Shown one piece after another: positions 1 to 5,002 of a stretch of 5,002 nucleotides of DNA; the stretch's first letter is position 1, and each line of letters starts with the position of its first letter. Below the pieces are notes generated by a model, which was not told where the DNA came from, made no database searches, and saw nothing but the letters and a program-made list of their open reading frames with translations. Both the position numbers and the translations under genes were made by a program. The stretch is from Ignavibacteriales bacterium CG12_big_fil_rev_8_21_14_0_65_30_8 (GTDB lineage Bacteria > Bacteroidota > Ignavibacteria > Ignavibacteriales > Ignavibacteriaceae). The DNA lies in contig PFGS01000009.1 in assembly GCA_002783525.1 (NCBI GenBank), forward strand, positions 1 through 5,002, in the 5' to 3' direction.

Positions 1-2
1 TA

Positions 3-146
3 GTAAACCGCGAAAAACCTGCAGGAACTTATGAAGTAATGTTTAATGCAGAGATGGACGGAAGACCTTTACCAAGTGGGGTTTATTTTTACAGACTTAC
101 AATTGGTGATTTTGTTTCCACAAAAAAAATGATCTTGGCTAAATAA
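3..146 (+). CDS. C-terminal fragment of a T9SS-secreted protein (type A sorting domain)
   Basis: This is the 3' end of a gene that begins outside the window. The frame is open from base 3 and ends at TAA (144-146), giving 47 residues; both other plus-strand frames hit stops within the first 35 bases. The fragment has the pattern of a T9SS type A C-terminal sorting domain. It starts with a GTYEV-MFNA strand, continues through PLPSGVYFYRLTIGDF, where the SGVYFYRL core is the most diagnostic part, and ends in the basic STKKMILAK tail. In this family the domain directs a Sec-exported protein through the outer-membrane type IX machinery and is then removed, leaving the cargo secreted or anchored at the cell surface. 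The cargo domain lies outside the window, so its function cannot be told. The last 8 bp overlap the 3' end of the convergent transporter gene. Confidence 0.88.
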   Translation, partial: VNREKPAGTYEVMFNAEMDGRPLPSGVYFYRLTIGDFVSTKKMILAK

Positions 147-1050
147 ATTTTTTAGCAATACTTTTCGTTTTTGATCTATTACCTCTTCTTACCAAAGCCA
201 CTGCAATAATAATAATAACAGAACCAAATATTGTATTAATATTTAATTCTTCATTTAAAATTAACCAGCCTAAAAATAAAGCTATAATTGGATTTATATA
301 TGTATAAGTTGAAACTAATGATAATGGCAGATGTTTTATTGCATAAATATAGGATCCGTAACCAAGTATTGATGCGAATAATGTAAGGTATGCAAAAGCT
401 AAAAAACTATTTTGATTAAAAATAAAGCGAGGTAGTTCTCCCAGACTAAATCCTATTATAACCTGAAGAGAACCTGCAATTATCATTTGCAAAGATGCAC
501 TTACTAACGGTGAAGCATTTATTGTTTTATATTTTGAATAAATTGTTCCAAATGCCCAGCCCATAACAGCAAGTAATAAAGCAATTATTCCTAAAATAAT
601 ATTACTGCCTAAAATATTATTCAAGTCATCCCCAAAAATTATAATTACACCACAAACACCCAACACTAATCCGGAACTAATTAATTTATTTATTTTTGGT
701 CCTTGTGGAAGTAAGGCTTCACCGCCAACAATCCAAAACGGTAATGTGGTAATTAAAATAGCTGCAATTCCGCTCGGCAAATATTGTTCACCAATTACAA
801 CCAGAATATTTCCCCAGCCTATCAAAGCAATACCTACAATTGCAATATGTTTATAGTCTTTTTTATCTGGTAGCTTATACCCTTTTAATAAAAGGATGCC
901 TAAAAATATAGGTCCAGCAATTACCCATCTGAATCCGGCAAAAAGGAAAGGAGGCAGATCTGTTACACCTACTTTAATTGCAAGATAAGTAGTTCCCCAA
1001 ATAATACAGATGGTTATCCATGCAAAATATGCTTTTAAATTTTTTTCCAT
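139..1050 (-). CDS. EamA/DMT-family transporter (YedA-like)
   Basis: This encodes a 303-residue inner-membrane protein of the drug/metabolite transporter superfamily, with about ten hydrophobic helices at roughly residues 8-27, 36-56, 68-86, 92-112, 124-141, 149-170, 183-203, 216-236, 244-264 and 270-288. It has the usual two tandem EamA repeats. Family hallmarks visible are IIWGTTYLAIKVG (16-28) in helix 1, AGFRWVIAG (38-46) in helix 2, LPSGIAAIL (91-99) with a following Pro-Phe turn in helix 4, and the second-repeat end INPIIALFLGWLILNEEL (252-269). The WGTTY, RWVIAG and PSGIAA motifs resemble E. coli YedA, from memory. The substrate cannot be inferred; the family exports amino acids, nucleosides and drugs. 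A basic tail (residues 288-301) should lie in the cytoplasm. The ATG start puts helix 1 at the normal distance from the N-terminus, but there is no clear Shine-Dalgarno sequence. The gene is monocistronic, divergent from eno, and its TAG stop lies inside the convergent gene. Confidence 0.9.
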   Translation of the reverse strand: MEKNLKAYFAWITICIIWGTTYLAIKVGVTDLPPFLFAGFRWVIAGPIFLGILLLKGYKLPDKKDYKHIAIVGIALIGWGNILVVIGEQYLPSGIAAILITTLPFWIVGGEALLPQGPKINKLISSGLVLGVCGVIIIFGDDLNNILGSNIILGIIALLLAVMGWAFGTIYSKYKTINASPLVSASLQMIIAGSLQVIIGFSLGELPRFIFNQNSFLAFAYLTLFASILGYGSYIYAIKHLPLSLVSTYTYINPIIALFLGWLILNEELNINTIFGSVIIIIAVALVRRGNRSKTKSIAKKFI

Positions 1051-1103
1051 AAAAATTTTAATTCTGAAAAACTAAAGATATGTTAATCTTATATTAGTTA
1101 ATA

Positions 1104-1145
1104 ATATCAAAATAAGATTTCAAAATATCTTTGTATATTTGATAT
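1104..1145. repeat. 8-bp inverted repeat in the divergent eno/transporter intergenic region
   Basis: ATATCAAA (1104-1111) and its exact reverse complement TTTGATAT (1138-1145) are separated by 26 bp between the divergent transporter and eno genes. The right arm overlaps the candidate eno -7 element. This could be a spaced operator for a regulator acting on one or both genes. Equally, it could be chance in such AT-rich DNA, since the arms are short and contain only one G/C pair. Confidence 0.25.
1134..1141 (+). promoter_or_regulatory. Candidate Bacteroidota-type -7 element for eno
   Basis: TATATTTG exactly fits the TAnnTTTG -7 consensus of Bacteroidota primary-sigma promoters. It would start transcription near 1147-1149 and give a leader of about 35 nt before the eno ATG. 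The companion -33 TTTG is not present at the usual spacing of about 20 bp, and AT-rich DNA yields such matches easily, so this is tentative. The intergenic region is only 132 bp, so the eno promoter is likely to be here or very close. Confidence 0.3.
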
Positions 1146-1168
1146 ATTAAATTGAAAAAAATGTAATT

Positions 1169-1174
1169 GAGGAG
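1169..1174 (+). promoter_or_regulatory. Strong ribosome binding site of eno
   Basis: GAGGAG lies 8 nt upstream of the ATG at 1183, which is near-ideal Shine-Dalgarno spacing. It fixes the enolase start. It stands out because the two transporter genes and the macrodomain gene in this window lack a comparable site. Confidence 0.8.
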
Positions 1175-1182
1175 AAATAATA

Positions 1183-2475
1183 ATGACAACTATAGTAGAT
1201 GTTTTAGGAAGAGAAATATTAGATTCCCGCGGTAATCCCACATTAGAAGTAGAAGTACTTTTAGAGAGCGGTGTAATAGGCAGAGCAGCTGTACCAAGCG
1301 GTGCATCAACAGGGGAACATGAAGCTGTTGAACTAAGAGACGGAGATAAAACAAGATATAACGGAAAAGGTGTCTTAAAAGCTGTTGAAAATGTAAATGA
1401 CAAAATTGCAGACGAATTGATAGATATGGATTCCGTAGAACAAAATGAAATTGATCAACTACTTATCTCATTAGACGGAACAGAAAATAAATCTAATTTA
1501 GGTGCTAATGCAACACTTGGTGTATCATTGGCAGTTGCTAAAGCAGCTGCAGAAACTTTAGAGTTACCACTCTATAGATATATAGGTGGGATAAATGCAA
1601 GAATTTTACCTGTACCGATGATGAACATTTTAAATGGAGGTAAACACGCTGATAACAATGTTGATATTCAAGAATTTATGATAATGCCTATTGGGGCTGA
1701 AAGTTTTAGAGAAGCTTTGCGTATGGGAGTAGAAACTTTCCATTCATTAAAATCTGTCCTATCAAAAAAAGGATATAATACTGCCGTTGGTGACGAAGGA
1801 GGTTTTGCTCCTAATTTAAAATCAAATGAAGAAGCAATTGAGGTAATACTTGAAGCAATTACTAAAGCAGGTTATAAACCGGGTGAAGATATTGGATTAT
1901 CACTTGATCCTGCATCAAGTGAAATGTTTTTGAAAGACAAAAAAGTTTATCAATTCTTTAAATCAGATAAATCAGAAAAGACAGCTGCACAAATGATTGA
2001 GTTTTATGAAAATTGGGTAAGACAATATCCTATTTATTCAATTGAAGACGGACTTGCTGAAGATGATTGGGACGGATGGCAATTAATGACAAAACAAATG
2101 GGAGATAAAATTCAATTAGTTGGTGATGATATTTTTGTTACAAATACTGATAGATTAGCAAAAGGAATTGAAACGGGAGTAGCCAATTCCATTCTTATAA
2201 AATTAAATCAGATTGGAACACTTACAGAAACAATTGAAGCAATTGATATGGCAAAAGGTTCAGGTTATACAAATGTTATTAGTCATCGCAGTGGAGAAAC
2301 TGAAGATACAACAATTGCTGATCTTGCTGTTGCAATGGGAACAGGACAAATTAAAACCGGCTCTGCATCCCGCACAGACAGAATTGCAAAATATAATCAG
2401 CTTTTAAGGATTGAAGAAGAACTTGACGATGCTGCAATCTATCCGGGTTTAAGTGCTCTTAATTATGGAGAATAA
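1183..2475 (+). CDS. eno: Enolase (phosphopyruvate hydratase)
   Basis: Enolase (EC 4.2.1.11) reversibly dehydrates 2-phosphoglycerate to phosphoenolpyruvate in glycolysis and gluconeogenesis. It is a Mg-dependent cytoplasmic enzyme, usually a dimer or octamer. The 430-residue length is normal for bacteria. The N-terminal domain begins with the typical REILDSRGNPT (10-20) and carries the mobile SGASTG loop (39-44, Ser42). The TIM-barrel domain has every expected active-site residue: His155 and Glu164, Glu205 in GDEGGFAP, metal ligands Asp242, Glu288 (SIEDGLAEDDW) and Asp315 (GDD), catalytic Lys340 in the signature ILIKLNQIGTLTET (337-350), His368-Arg369-Ser370 and Lys391. Numbering was aligned by eye to the yeast enzyme. 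The protein ends in a typical YPGLSALNYGE. The ATG is supported by GAGGAG 8 nt upstream. A terminator follows 28 bp after the stop, so eno probably forms its own transcription unit. Nothing is missing or unusual. Confidence 0.99.
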   Translation: MTTIVDVLGREILDSRGNPTLEVEVLLESGVIGRAAVPSGASTGEHEAVELRDGDKTRYNGKGVLKAVENVNDKIADELIDMDSVEQNEIDQLLISLDGTENKSNLGANATLGVSLAVAKAAAETLELPLYRYIGGINARILPVPMMNILNGGKHADNNVDIQEFMIMPIGAESFREALRMGVETFHSLKSVLSKKGYNTAVGDEGGFAPNLKSNEEAIEVILEAITKAGYKPGEDIGLSLDPASSEMFLKDKKVYQFFKSDKSEKTAAQMIEFYENWVRQYPIYSIEDGLAEDDWDGWQLMTKQMGDKIQLVGDDIFVTNTDRLAKGIETGVANSILIKLNQIGTLTETIEAIDMAKGSGYTNVISHRSGETEDTTIADLAVAMGTGQIKTGSASRTDRIAKYNQLLRIEEELDDAAIYPGLSALNYGE

Positions 2476-2503
2476 CAAATCTTTTAATAAACCAAGTTAA
2501 TTT

Positions 2504-2535
2504 AAAATGTCACCTTTAATTAAGATGACATTTTT
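2504..2535 (+). terminator. Intrinsic terminator downstream of eno
   Basis: A perfect 9-bp stem pairs AAAATGTCA (2504-2512) with TGACATTTT (2526-2534). After one mismatch it extends by three more pairs (2514-2516 with 2522-2524), closing a 5-nt loop. The 3' arm runs into a TTTTT tract (2531-2535). The hairpin starts 28 bp after the eno stop and ends 22 bp before the next start, so it should separate eno from the downstream transporter gene. Confidence 0.8.
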
Positions 2536-2557
2536 CTAATTACAACAAAAATTATTT

Positions 2558-3448
2558 ATGATATTTCTCGGTGAATTTTTTGCTCTGTTAACTGCAATCT
2601 CATGGTCGGGTGGTTCTTTTTCATTTGCCGAAGCAGCCCAAAGAGTAGGTTCAATTCAACTAAATGTTAATAGGGTAATTTTAGCTTCAGTATTTCTTTC
2701 TTTAACAATTCTTGTTTTTAATTTTGATTATTCTATTTCAGGGTATCAGTTCAAATATCTAGTTGTAAGCGGAATAATTGGAATTGTGATTGGAGATACT
2801 TTTCTTTTTAGTGCTTACAAAAATATTGGCGCGCGCTTGAGTATGTTGCTAATGTCTACAGCTCCGATCATAAGTACGATTCTTGCATTTATTTTTTTAA
2901 ATGAAAGTATAGGCTTGACAGCTATAGTTGGAATAGCGATAACTATTTCAGGAATAATTTTAGTTGTACTAAATAGTGACAACTCTCTCAACACTAAATA
3001 TAAAATTACTAAGATTGGAATTATTTTAGGTTTGTTAGGTGCGGCAGGACAGGCGATAGGCTTAGTTTTTGCAAAGGAAGCTTTTAACTCAGGTGAACTT
3101 AATGGATTTGTTGCAACATTTGTGAGAGTATTCGCTTCAGTATTATTTATTTTGCCTGTAACTATTATTTTTAGGAAATATAAAAACCCAATAAAACTTT
3201 ATTTAAATGATCCAAAAGCATTTTTATTTACTGTTGTTGGCACTGTGTTTGGTCCCTTCCTTGGAATTACATTGAGTCTATTAGCTATAAAATATACTAA
3301 GATAGGAATTGCATCTACAATTATGGCAACTGTTCCTGTTATAATGTTACCAATGTCTAAATATCTGCACAAAGAAAAATTTACTTGGAAGATTATTATA
3401 GGTACTTTTATGGCAGTAGGAGGTGTAGCAATTATCTTCTTAAGATAA
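2558..3448 (+). CDS. EamA/DMT-family transporter
   Basis: This encodes a 296-residue polytopic inner-membrane protein with two EamA repeats (about residues 3-138 and 152-295) and about ten helices. Family features are the N-terminal GEFFALLTAISW with a helix-1 Trp-Ser-Gly (16-18), an Asn-Arg pair in helix 2 (38-39), GDTFLFSAYKNIGA (79-92), the helix 4/5 motif APIISTILAFIFLNE (102-116), and its second-repeat counterpart ATVPVIMLPMSKYLHKEK (257-274). The internal pairing of the two Pro...Glu/Lys motifs shows the ancient gene duplication typical of this superfamily. The substrate is unknown. The start is constrained: an in-frame TAA lies at 2537-2539, and the ATG gives the normal N-terminus just before helix 1, although no Shine-Dalgarno sequence is visible. 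The gene sits 22 bp after the eno terminator, so it needs either its own weak promoter or read-through. It is clearly divergent in sequence from the other EamA gene in the window, so the two are not a recent duplication. Confidence 0.9.
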   Translation: MIFLGEFFALLTAISWSGGSFSFAEAAQRVGSIQLNVNRVILASVFLSLTILVFNFDYSISGYQFKYLVVSGIIGIVIGDTFLFSAYKNIGARLSMLLMSTAPIISTILAFIFLNESIGLTAIVGIAITISGIILVVLNSDNSLNTKYKITKIGIILGLLGAAGQAIGLVFAKEAFNSGELNGFVATFVRVFASVLFILPVTIIFRKYKNPIKLYLNDPKAFLFTVVGTVFGPFLGITLSLLAIKYTKIGIASTIMATVPVIMLPMSKYLHKEKFTWKIIIGTFMAVGGVAIIFLR

Positions 3449-3503
3449 TATATTGCATATAAATCTAAATGAGATATATCAATTAATAATTAATTTATAA
3501 TAA

Positions 3504-3508
3504 AGGAG
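3504..3508 (+). promoter_or_regulatory. Ribosome binding site that fixes the start of the beta-barrel-like protein
   Basis: AGGAG, within AAAGGAGTG, is placed 5 nt before the ATG at 3514. An in-frame GTG at 3508 begins on the last base of this site, so a ribosome could not use both. The ATG at 3514 is therefore the preferred start. Confidence 0.8.
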
Positions 3509-3513
3509 TGAAA

Positions 3514-4026
3514 ATGAAAAAATATATTGCTCTTTTTGCATTGTGCTTTTTTTTTGTTGGATTTAATTCAGCAAATGCTCAGGTAAAAGCTGTTATCAAT
3601 GGTGGTGTTCAGATACCAACGGGAGATTTTAAAAACTCTAACGATGTTGGATATGGGGGTTCAATTGATGCAGAATTCAATGTCCCTTTGGTAGGCCCTA
3701 CTTTCTTTGTATCCACAGGTTATAACAGATGGACTATTTCAAATACAGATTATAACAACTCTATTATTCCTTTAATGGGAGGTATTAAATATTTCTTTGG
3801 TACTCCTGGTGGAATAGTTACATTATATTTTGGCGGTGCTCTTGGAATGGCTATATTAAATGACAATACACCTCTTTCTGATTCTCAATCTAAGTTTATT
3901 TGGTCGCCATCCATAGGAGTAAGGTTTAGCAATTTAGATATCAATGCTAAATATCAGAGTATTTCAAGTAATGGGTTTACTTATTCTTGGTATGGATTGA
4001 ATATTGGTTTTGTTATTGGCAGATAA
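3514..4026 (+). CDS. Secreted small beta-barrel-like outer-membrane protein
   Basis: This encodes a 170-residue protein of no specific named family. Residues 1-22 form a classic Sec signal peptide: MKK, then a hydrophobic core (4-17), then an Ala-Asn-Ala cleavage site before Gln23. The mature part of about 148 residues alternates short polar turns with strand-like segments rich in Gly and aromatics: VKAVINGGVQIP (24-35), GYGGSIDAEFNVP (47-58), TFFVSTGYNRWTI (63-75), IPLMGGIKYFFG (85-96), IVTLYFGGALGMAI (101-114), SPSIGVRFS (131-139), LDINAKYQSI (141-150) and WYGLNIGFVIG (159-169). About eight strands would suit a small OmpA/OmpX-like or OMP_b-brl barrel, but the fold is inferred. The terminal residue is Arg, not the aromatic usual for BamA substrates. 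The start is set by a strong Shine-Dalgarno sequence. It lies 65 bp after the transporter gene and ends at a strong hairpin. Its role is unknown. Confidence 0.8.
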   Translation: MKKYIALFALCFFFVGFNSANAQVKAVINGGVQIPTGDFKNSNDVGYGGSIDAEFNVPLVGPTFFVSTGYNRWTISNTDYNNSIIPLMGGIKYFFGTPGGIVTLYFGGALGMAILNDNTPLSDSQSKFIWSPSIGVRFSNLDINAKYQSISSNGFTYSWYGLNIGFVIGR

Positions 4027-4037
4027 TTAATATTGTT

Positions 4038-4069
4038 AAAATGCTCTTCTTTGTTGAAGGGCATTTTTT
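4038..4069. terminator. Intrinsic terminator between convergent genes, probably bidirectional
   Basis: AAAATGCTCTTC (4038-4049) pairs with GAAGGGCATTTT (4056-4067), giving 12 bp with one T-G wobble around a 6-nt TTTGTT loop. On the plus strand the 3' arm ends in a T6 run (4064-4069). It starts 11 bp after the stop of the beta-barrel-like gene. On the minus strand the same stem begins directly at the macrodomain stop codon (TAA, complement of 4068-4070) and ends in TTTT, so it could also stop transcription of the kbl-macrodomain unit, with a weaker U tract. Confidence 0.82.
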
Positions 4070-4571
4070 ATTTTAAATATTTATCATATGCTTGATAAGT
4101 CTTTTCATCAAAACATACAAAAATAATTTTTTCTAAAATATCATTTTTAACAAAAAATTTTTTTATTTGCTTAACAGCTATTTTTGCAGCAAGTTCTGTT
4201 GGAAAATGATAAACACCCGTGCTTATTGCAGGGAAGGCAATACTTGTAATTTTATTTTCTTCAGCTATTTTTAAAGAATTTCTATAGCAGCCGGCAAGTA
4301 ATTTTTCTTCATTATGTTTACCTCCTTTCCAAACTGGCCCCACGGTATGGATTACATATTTAGCAGGTAAATTATAACCTTTTGTAATTTTAGCAATTCC
4401 TGTAGGGCATCCATCTAATTTTTTACATTCTTTAAGTAATTTTGGTCCGGCAGCTCTATGTATTGCTCCATCAACACCACCCCCACCTAATAATGTTGTA
4501 TTTGCAGCATTAACAATTGCATCAACTTCTAATTTGGTTATATCACCTCGATAAAGAGCAACTCTTTTCAT
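4068..4571 (-). CDS. ymdB: Macrodomain protein, YmdB-type O-acetyl-ADP-ribose deacetylase
   Basis: This encodes a 167-residue, single-domain cytoplasmic macrodomain. The family (MacroD/YmdB class) hydrolyses O-acetyl-ADP-ribose, the by-product of sirtuin deacetylation, and can remove ADP-ribose from acidic residues. All class motifs are present: GDIT (9-12, with Asp10 expected to contact adenine), IVNAAN (19-24), GGGGVDGAIHRAAG (29-42), CPTG (55-58), VIHTVGPVW (73-81) and AFPAISTGVYHFP (112-124). Asn24 and Asp34 match the catalytic Asn/Asp of E. coli YmdB by eye. The length is as expected for stand-alone YmdB. The ATG sits immediately before the first strand, and no other Met is available nearby. 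There is no clear Shine-Dalgarno sequence. It begins 14 bp after the kbl stop on the same strand, so co-transcription and possibly coupled translation are likely. The RNase III inhibition reported for E. coli YmdB should not be assumed here. Confidence 0.93.
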   Translation of the reverse strand: MKRVALYRGDITKLEVDAIVNAANTTLLGGGGVDGAIHRAAGPKLLKECKKLDGCPTGIAKITKGYNLPAKYVIHTVGPVWKGGKHNEEKLLAGCYRNSLKIAEENKITSIAFPAISTGVYHFPTELAAKIAVKQIKKFFVKNDILEKIIFVCFDEKTYQAYDKYLK

Positions 4572-4585
4572 AATCGATATAAGAA

Positions 4586-5002
4586 TTAAACACCCATTTC
4601 ATTTTTAACTTCTTTAAAGGCATTGATCGCAAAATCCAGATCTTCTTTGGTGTGTGCAGCAGAAATCTGAACTCTTATTCTTGCTGTACCTTTAGGAACA
4701 ACGGGATAAAAGAAACCGATAACATACACACCTTTTTCTAATAATTTTGAAGCCATATTTTGAGCAAGAACCGCATCACCCAACATAATTGGAACAATAG
4801 GGTGTTCACCTTTTTTAATATCAAAACCGGCTTCGCTTATTTTTGTGCGGAAATATTTTGTGTTTTCTTCTAACTTATCTCTTAACTCTGTTGTTGAACT
4901 TAACATCTCTAAAACTTTTAATGATGCAGCAACAATACTTGGAGCAACTGTATTTGAAAATAAATATGGTCTTGAACGCTGACGAAGCATATCGATAATT
5001 TC
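4586..5002 (-). CDS. kbl: Glycine C-acetyltransferase (2-amino-3-ketobutyrate CoA ligase), C-terminal part
   Basis: This partial gene, cut by the right edge, encodes the last 138 residues of an enzyme of about 395 residues. The frame stays open to base 5002 (reading EIID before the Met at 4990), so that Met is internal. Kbl is a PLP-dependent alpha-oxoamine synthase. It cleaves 2-amino-3-ketobutyrate with CoA to glycine and acetyl-CoA, the second step of threonine breakdown after threonine dehydrogenase. Recognisable Kbl stretches are LRQRSRPYLFSN, APSIVAASLKVLEML, HPIVPIMLGDA and especially GFFYPVVPKGTARIRVQISA followed by AHT. The ARIR arginines correspond to the conserved carboxylate-binding region of the family. 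The PLP lysine should lie just beyond the edge. BioF and serine palmitoyltransferase are relatives, but the GFFYPVVPKG and SRPYLFSN motifs favour Kbl. It is the upstream gene of a likely operon with the macrodomain gene. Confidence 0.93.
   Translation of the reverse strand, partial: EIIDMLRQRSRPYLFSNTVAPSIVAASLKVLEMLSSTTELRDKLEENTKYFRTKISEAGFDIKKGEHPIVPIMLGDAVLAQNMASKLLEKGVYVIGFFYPVVPKGTARIRVQISAAHTKEDLDFAINAFKEVKNEMGV

Noticed and set aside
1107..1403. Minus-strand open frame opposite the eno start
   Set aside because: It is antisense to the well-supported 5' end of eno and its translation is low-complexity, rich in Ser, Thr and Pro, with no recognisable domain.
2213..2407. Plus-strand open frame inside eno in another frame
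   Set aside because: It is contained within conserved enolase coding sequence, and its Gln/Leu-rich translation looks like an out-of-frame product.
2828..2836. GC-only patch GGCGCGCGC in AT-rich DNA, considered as a foreign insertion or site
   Set aside because: It encodes in-frame Gly-Ala-Arg at a normal loop position of the EamA protein and the flanking sequence is uninterrupted.
3496..3501. Perfect TATAAT as a -10 promoter for the beta-barrel-like gene
   Set aside because: Transcription would begin at about 3508, inside the ribosome binding site, and no -35 or -33 element sits at the right distance.
3449..3503. Near-palindromic AT-rich repeats between the second transporter and the beta-barrel-like gene, considered as a terminator
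   Set aside because: GATATATC and the ATTAAT repeats form only short A/T stems without a following T tract.
3508..3513. GTG at 3508 as the start of the beta-barrel-like gene, adding two residues
   Set aside because: It begins on the last base of the AGGAG ribosome binding site. The ATG at 3514 has proper spacing and gives a normal MKK signal-peptide start.
3514..3546. Lipoprotein signal (Cys11 as a lipobox cysteine)
   Set aside because: Cys11 is preceded by Phe-Ala-Leu, without the small residue required at -1, and the hydrophobic core continues past it to an Ala-Asn-Ala cleavage site.
4988..4990. ATG at 4990 as the true start of the minus-strand protein
   Set aside because: The frame stays open to the window edge, and the residues on both sides match the interior of Kbl, so this Met is internal.

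Overview
This window is AT-rich, compact bacterial DNA. It probably comes from the Bacteroidota/Ignavibacteriota (Chlorobi-related) group. The main lineage clue is the fragment at the left edge: it encodes the last 47 residues of a protein ending in a type IX secretion (T9SS) type A sorting domain, with a SGVYFYRL core and a basic KK-MILAK end. T9SS is largely confined to that superphylum. A small signal-peptide-bearing outer-membrane beta-barrel-like protein also shows a Gram-negative envelope. Placing it more finely (Ignavibacteria-like) is an inference from the style of the sorting domain.

Layout from left to right. Positions 3-146 (+) hold the 3' end of the T9SS-exported protein gene. Its tail overlaps by 8 bp the tail of a convergent gene at 139-1050 (-), a ten-helix EamA/DMT-family transporter resembling YedA. 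A 132-bp divergent intergenic region follows, with a candidate -7 element and a small inverted repeat. It leads into eno (1183-2475, +), a complete enolase with every catalytic residue in place and a strong Shine-Dalgarno sequence. A clear intrinsic terminator (2504-2535) closes eno. Next is a second, only distantly similar EamA/DMT transporter (2558-3448, +), then a small secreted beta-barrel-like protein (3514-4026, +). A strong hairpin at 4038-4069 separates it from a convergent minus-strand pair. In transcription order that pair is kbl (glycine C-acetyltransferase, truncated by the right edge, 4586-5002) and a YmdB-type macrodomain O-acetyl-ADP-ribose deacetylase (4068-4571), with a 14-bp gap between them.

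Functionally this is ordinary chromosomal housekeeping DNA: glycolysis (enolase), threonine/glycine metabolism (Kbl), ADP-ribose metabolite turnover (macrodomain), two metabolite or drug carriers of unknown substrate, and envelope proteins. Apart from the probable kbl-macrodomain operon, the genes do not form an obvious pathway. I see no mobile element, CRISPR array, tRNA, rRNA or riboswitch, and no convincing new biological system. The points worth a second look are small: the overlapping convergent gene ends, the kbl-macrodomain pairing, a T9 tract inside the signal peptide of the surface protein, and the divergent control region upstream of eno. There is no gene-free stretch over 300 bases.
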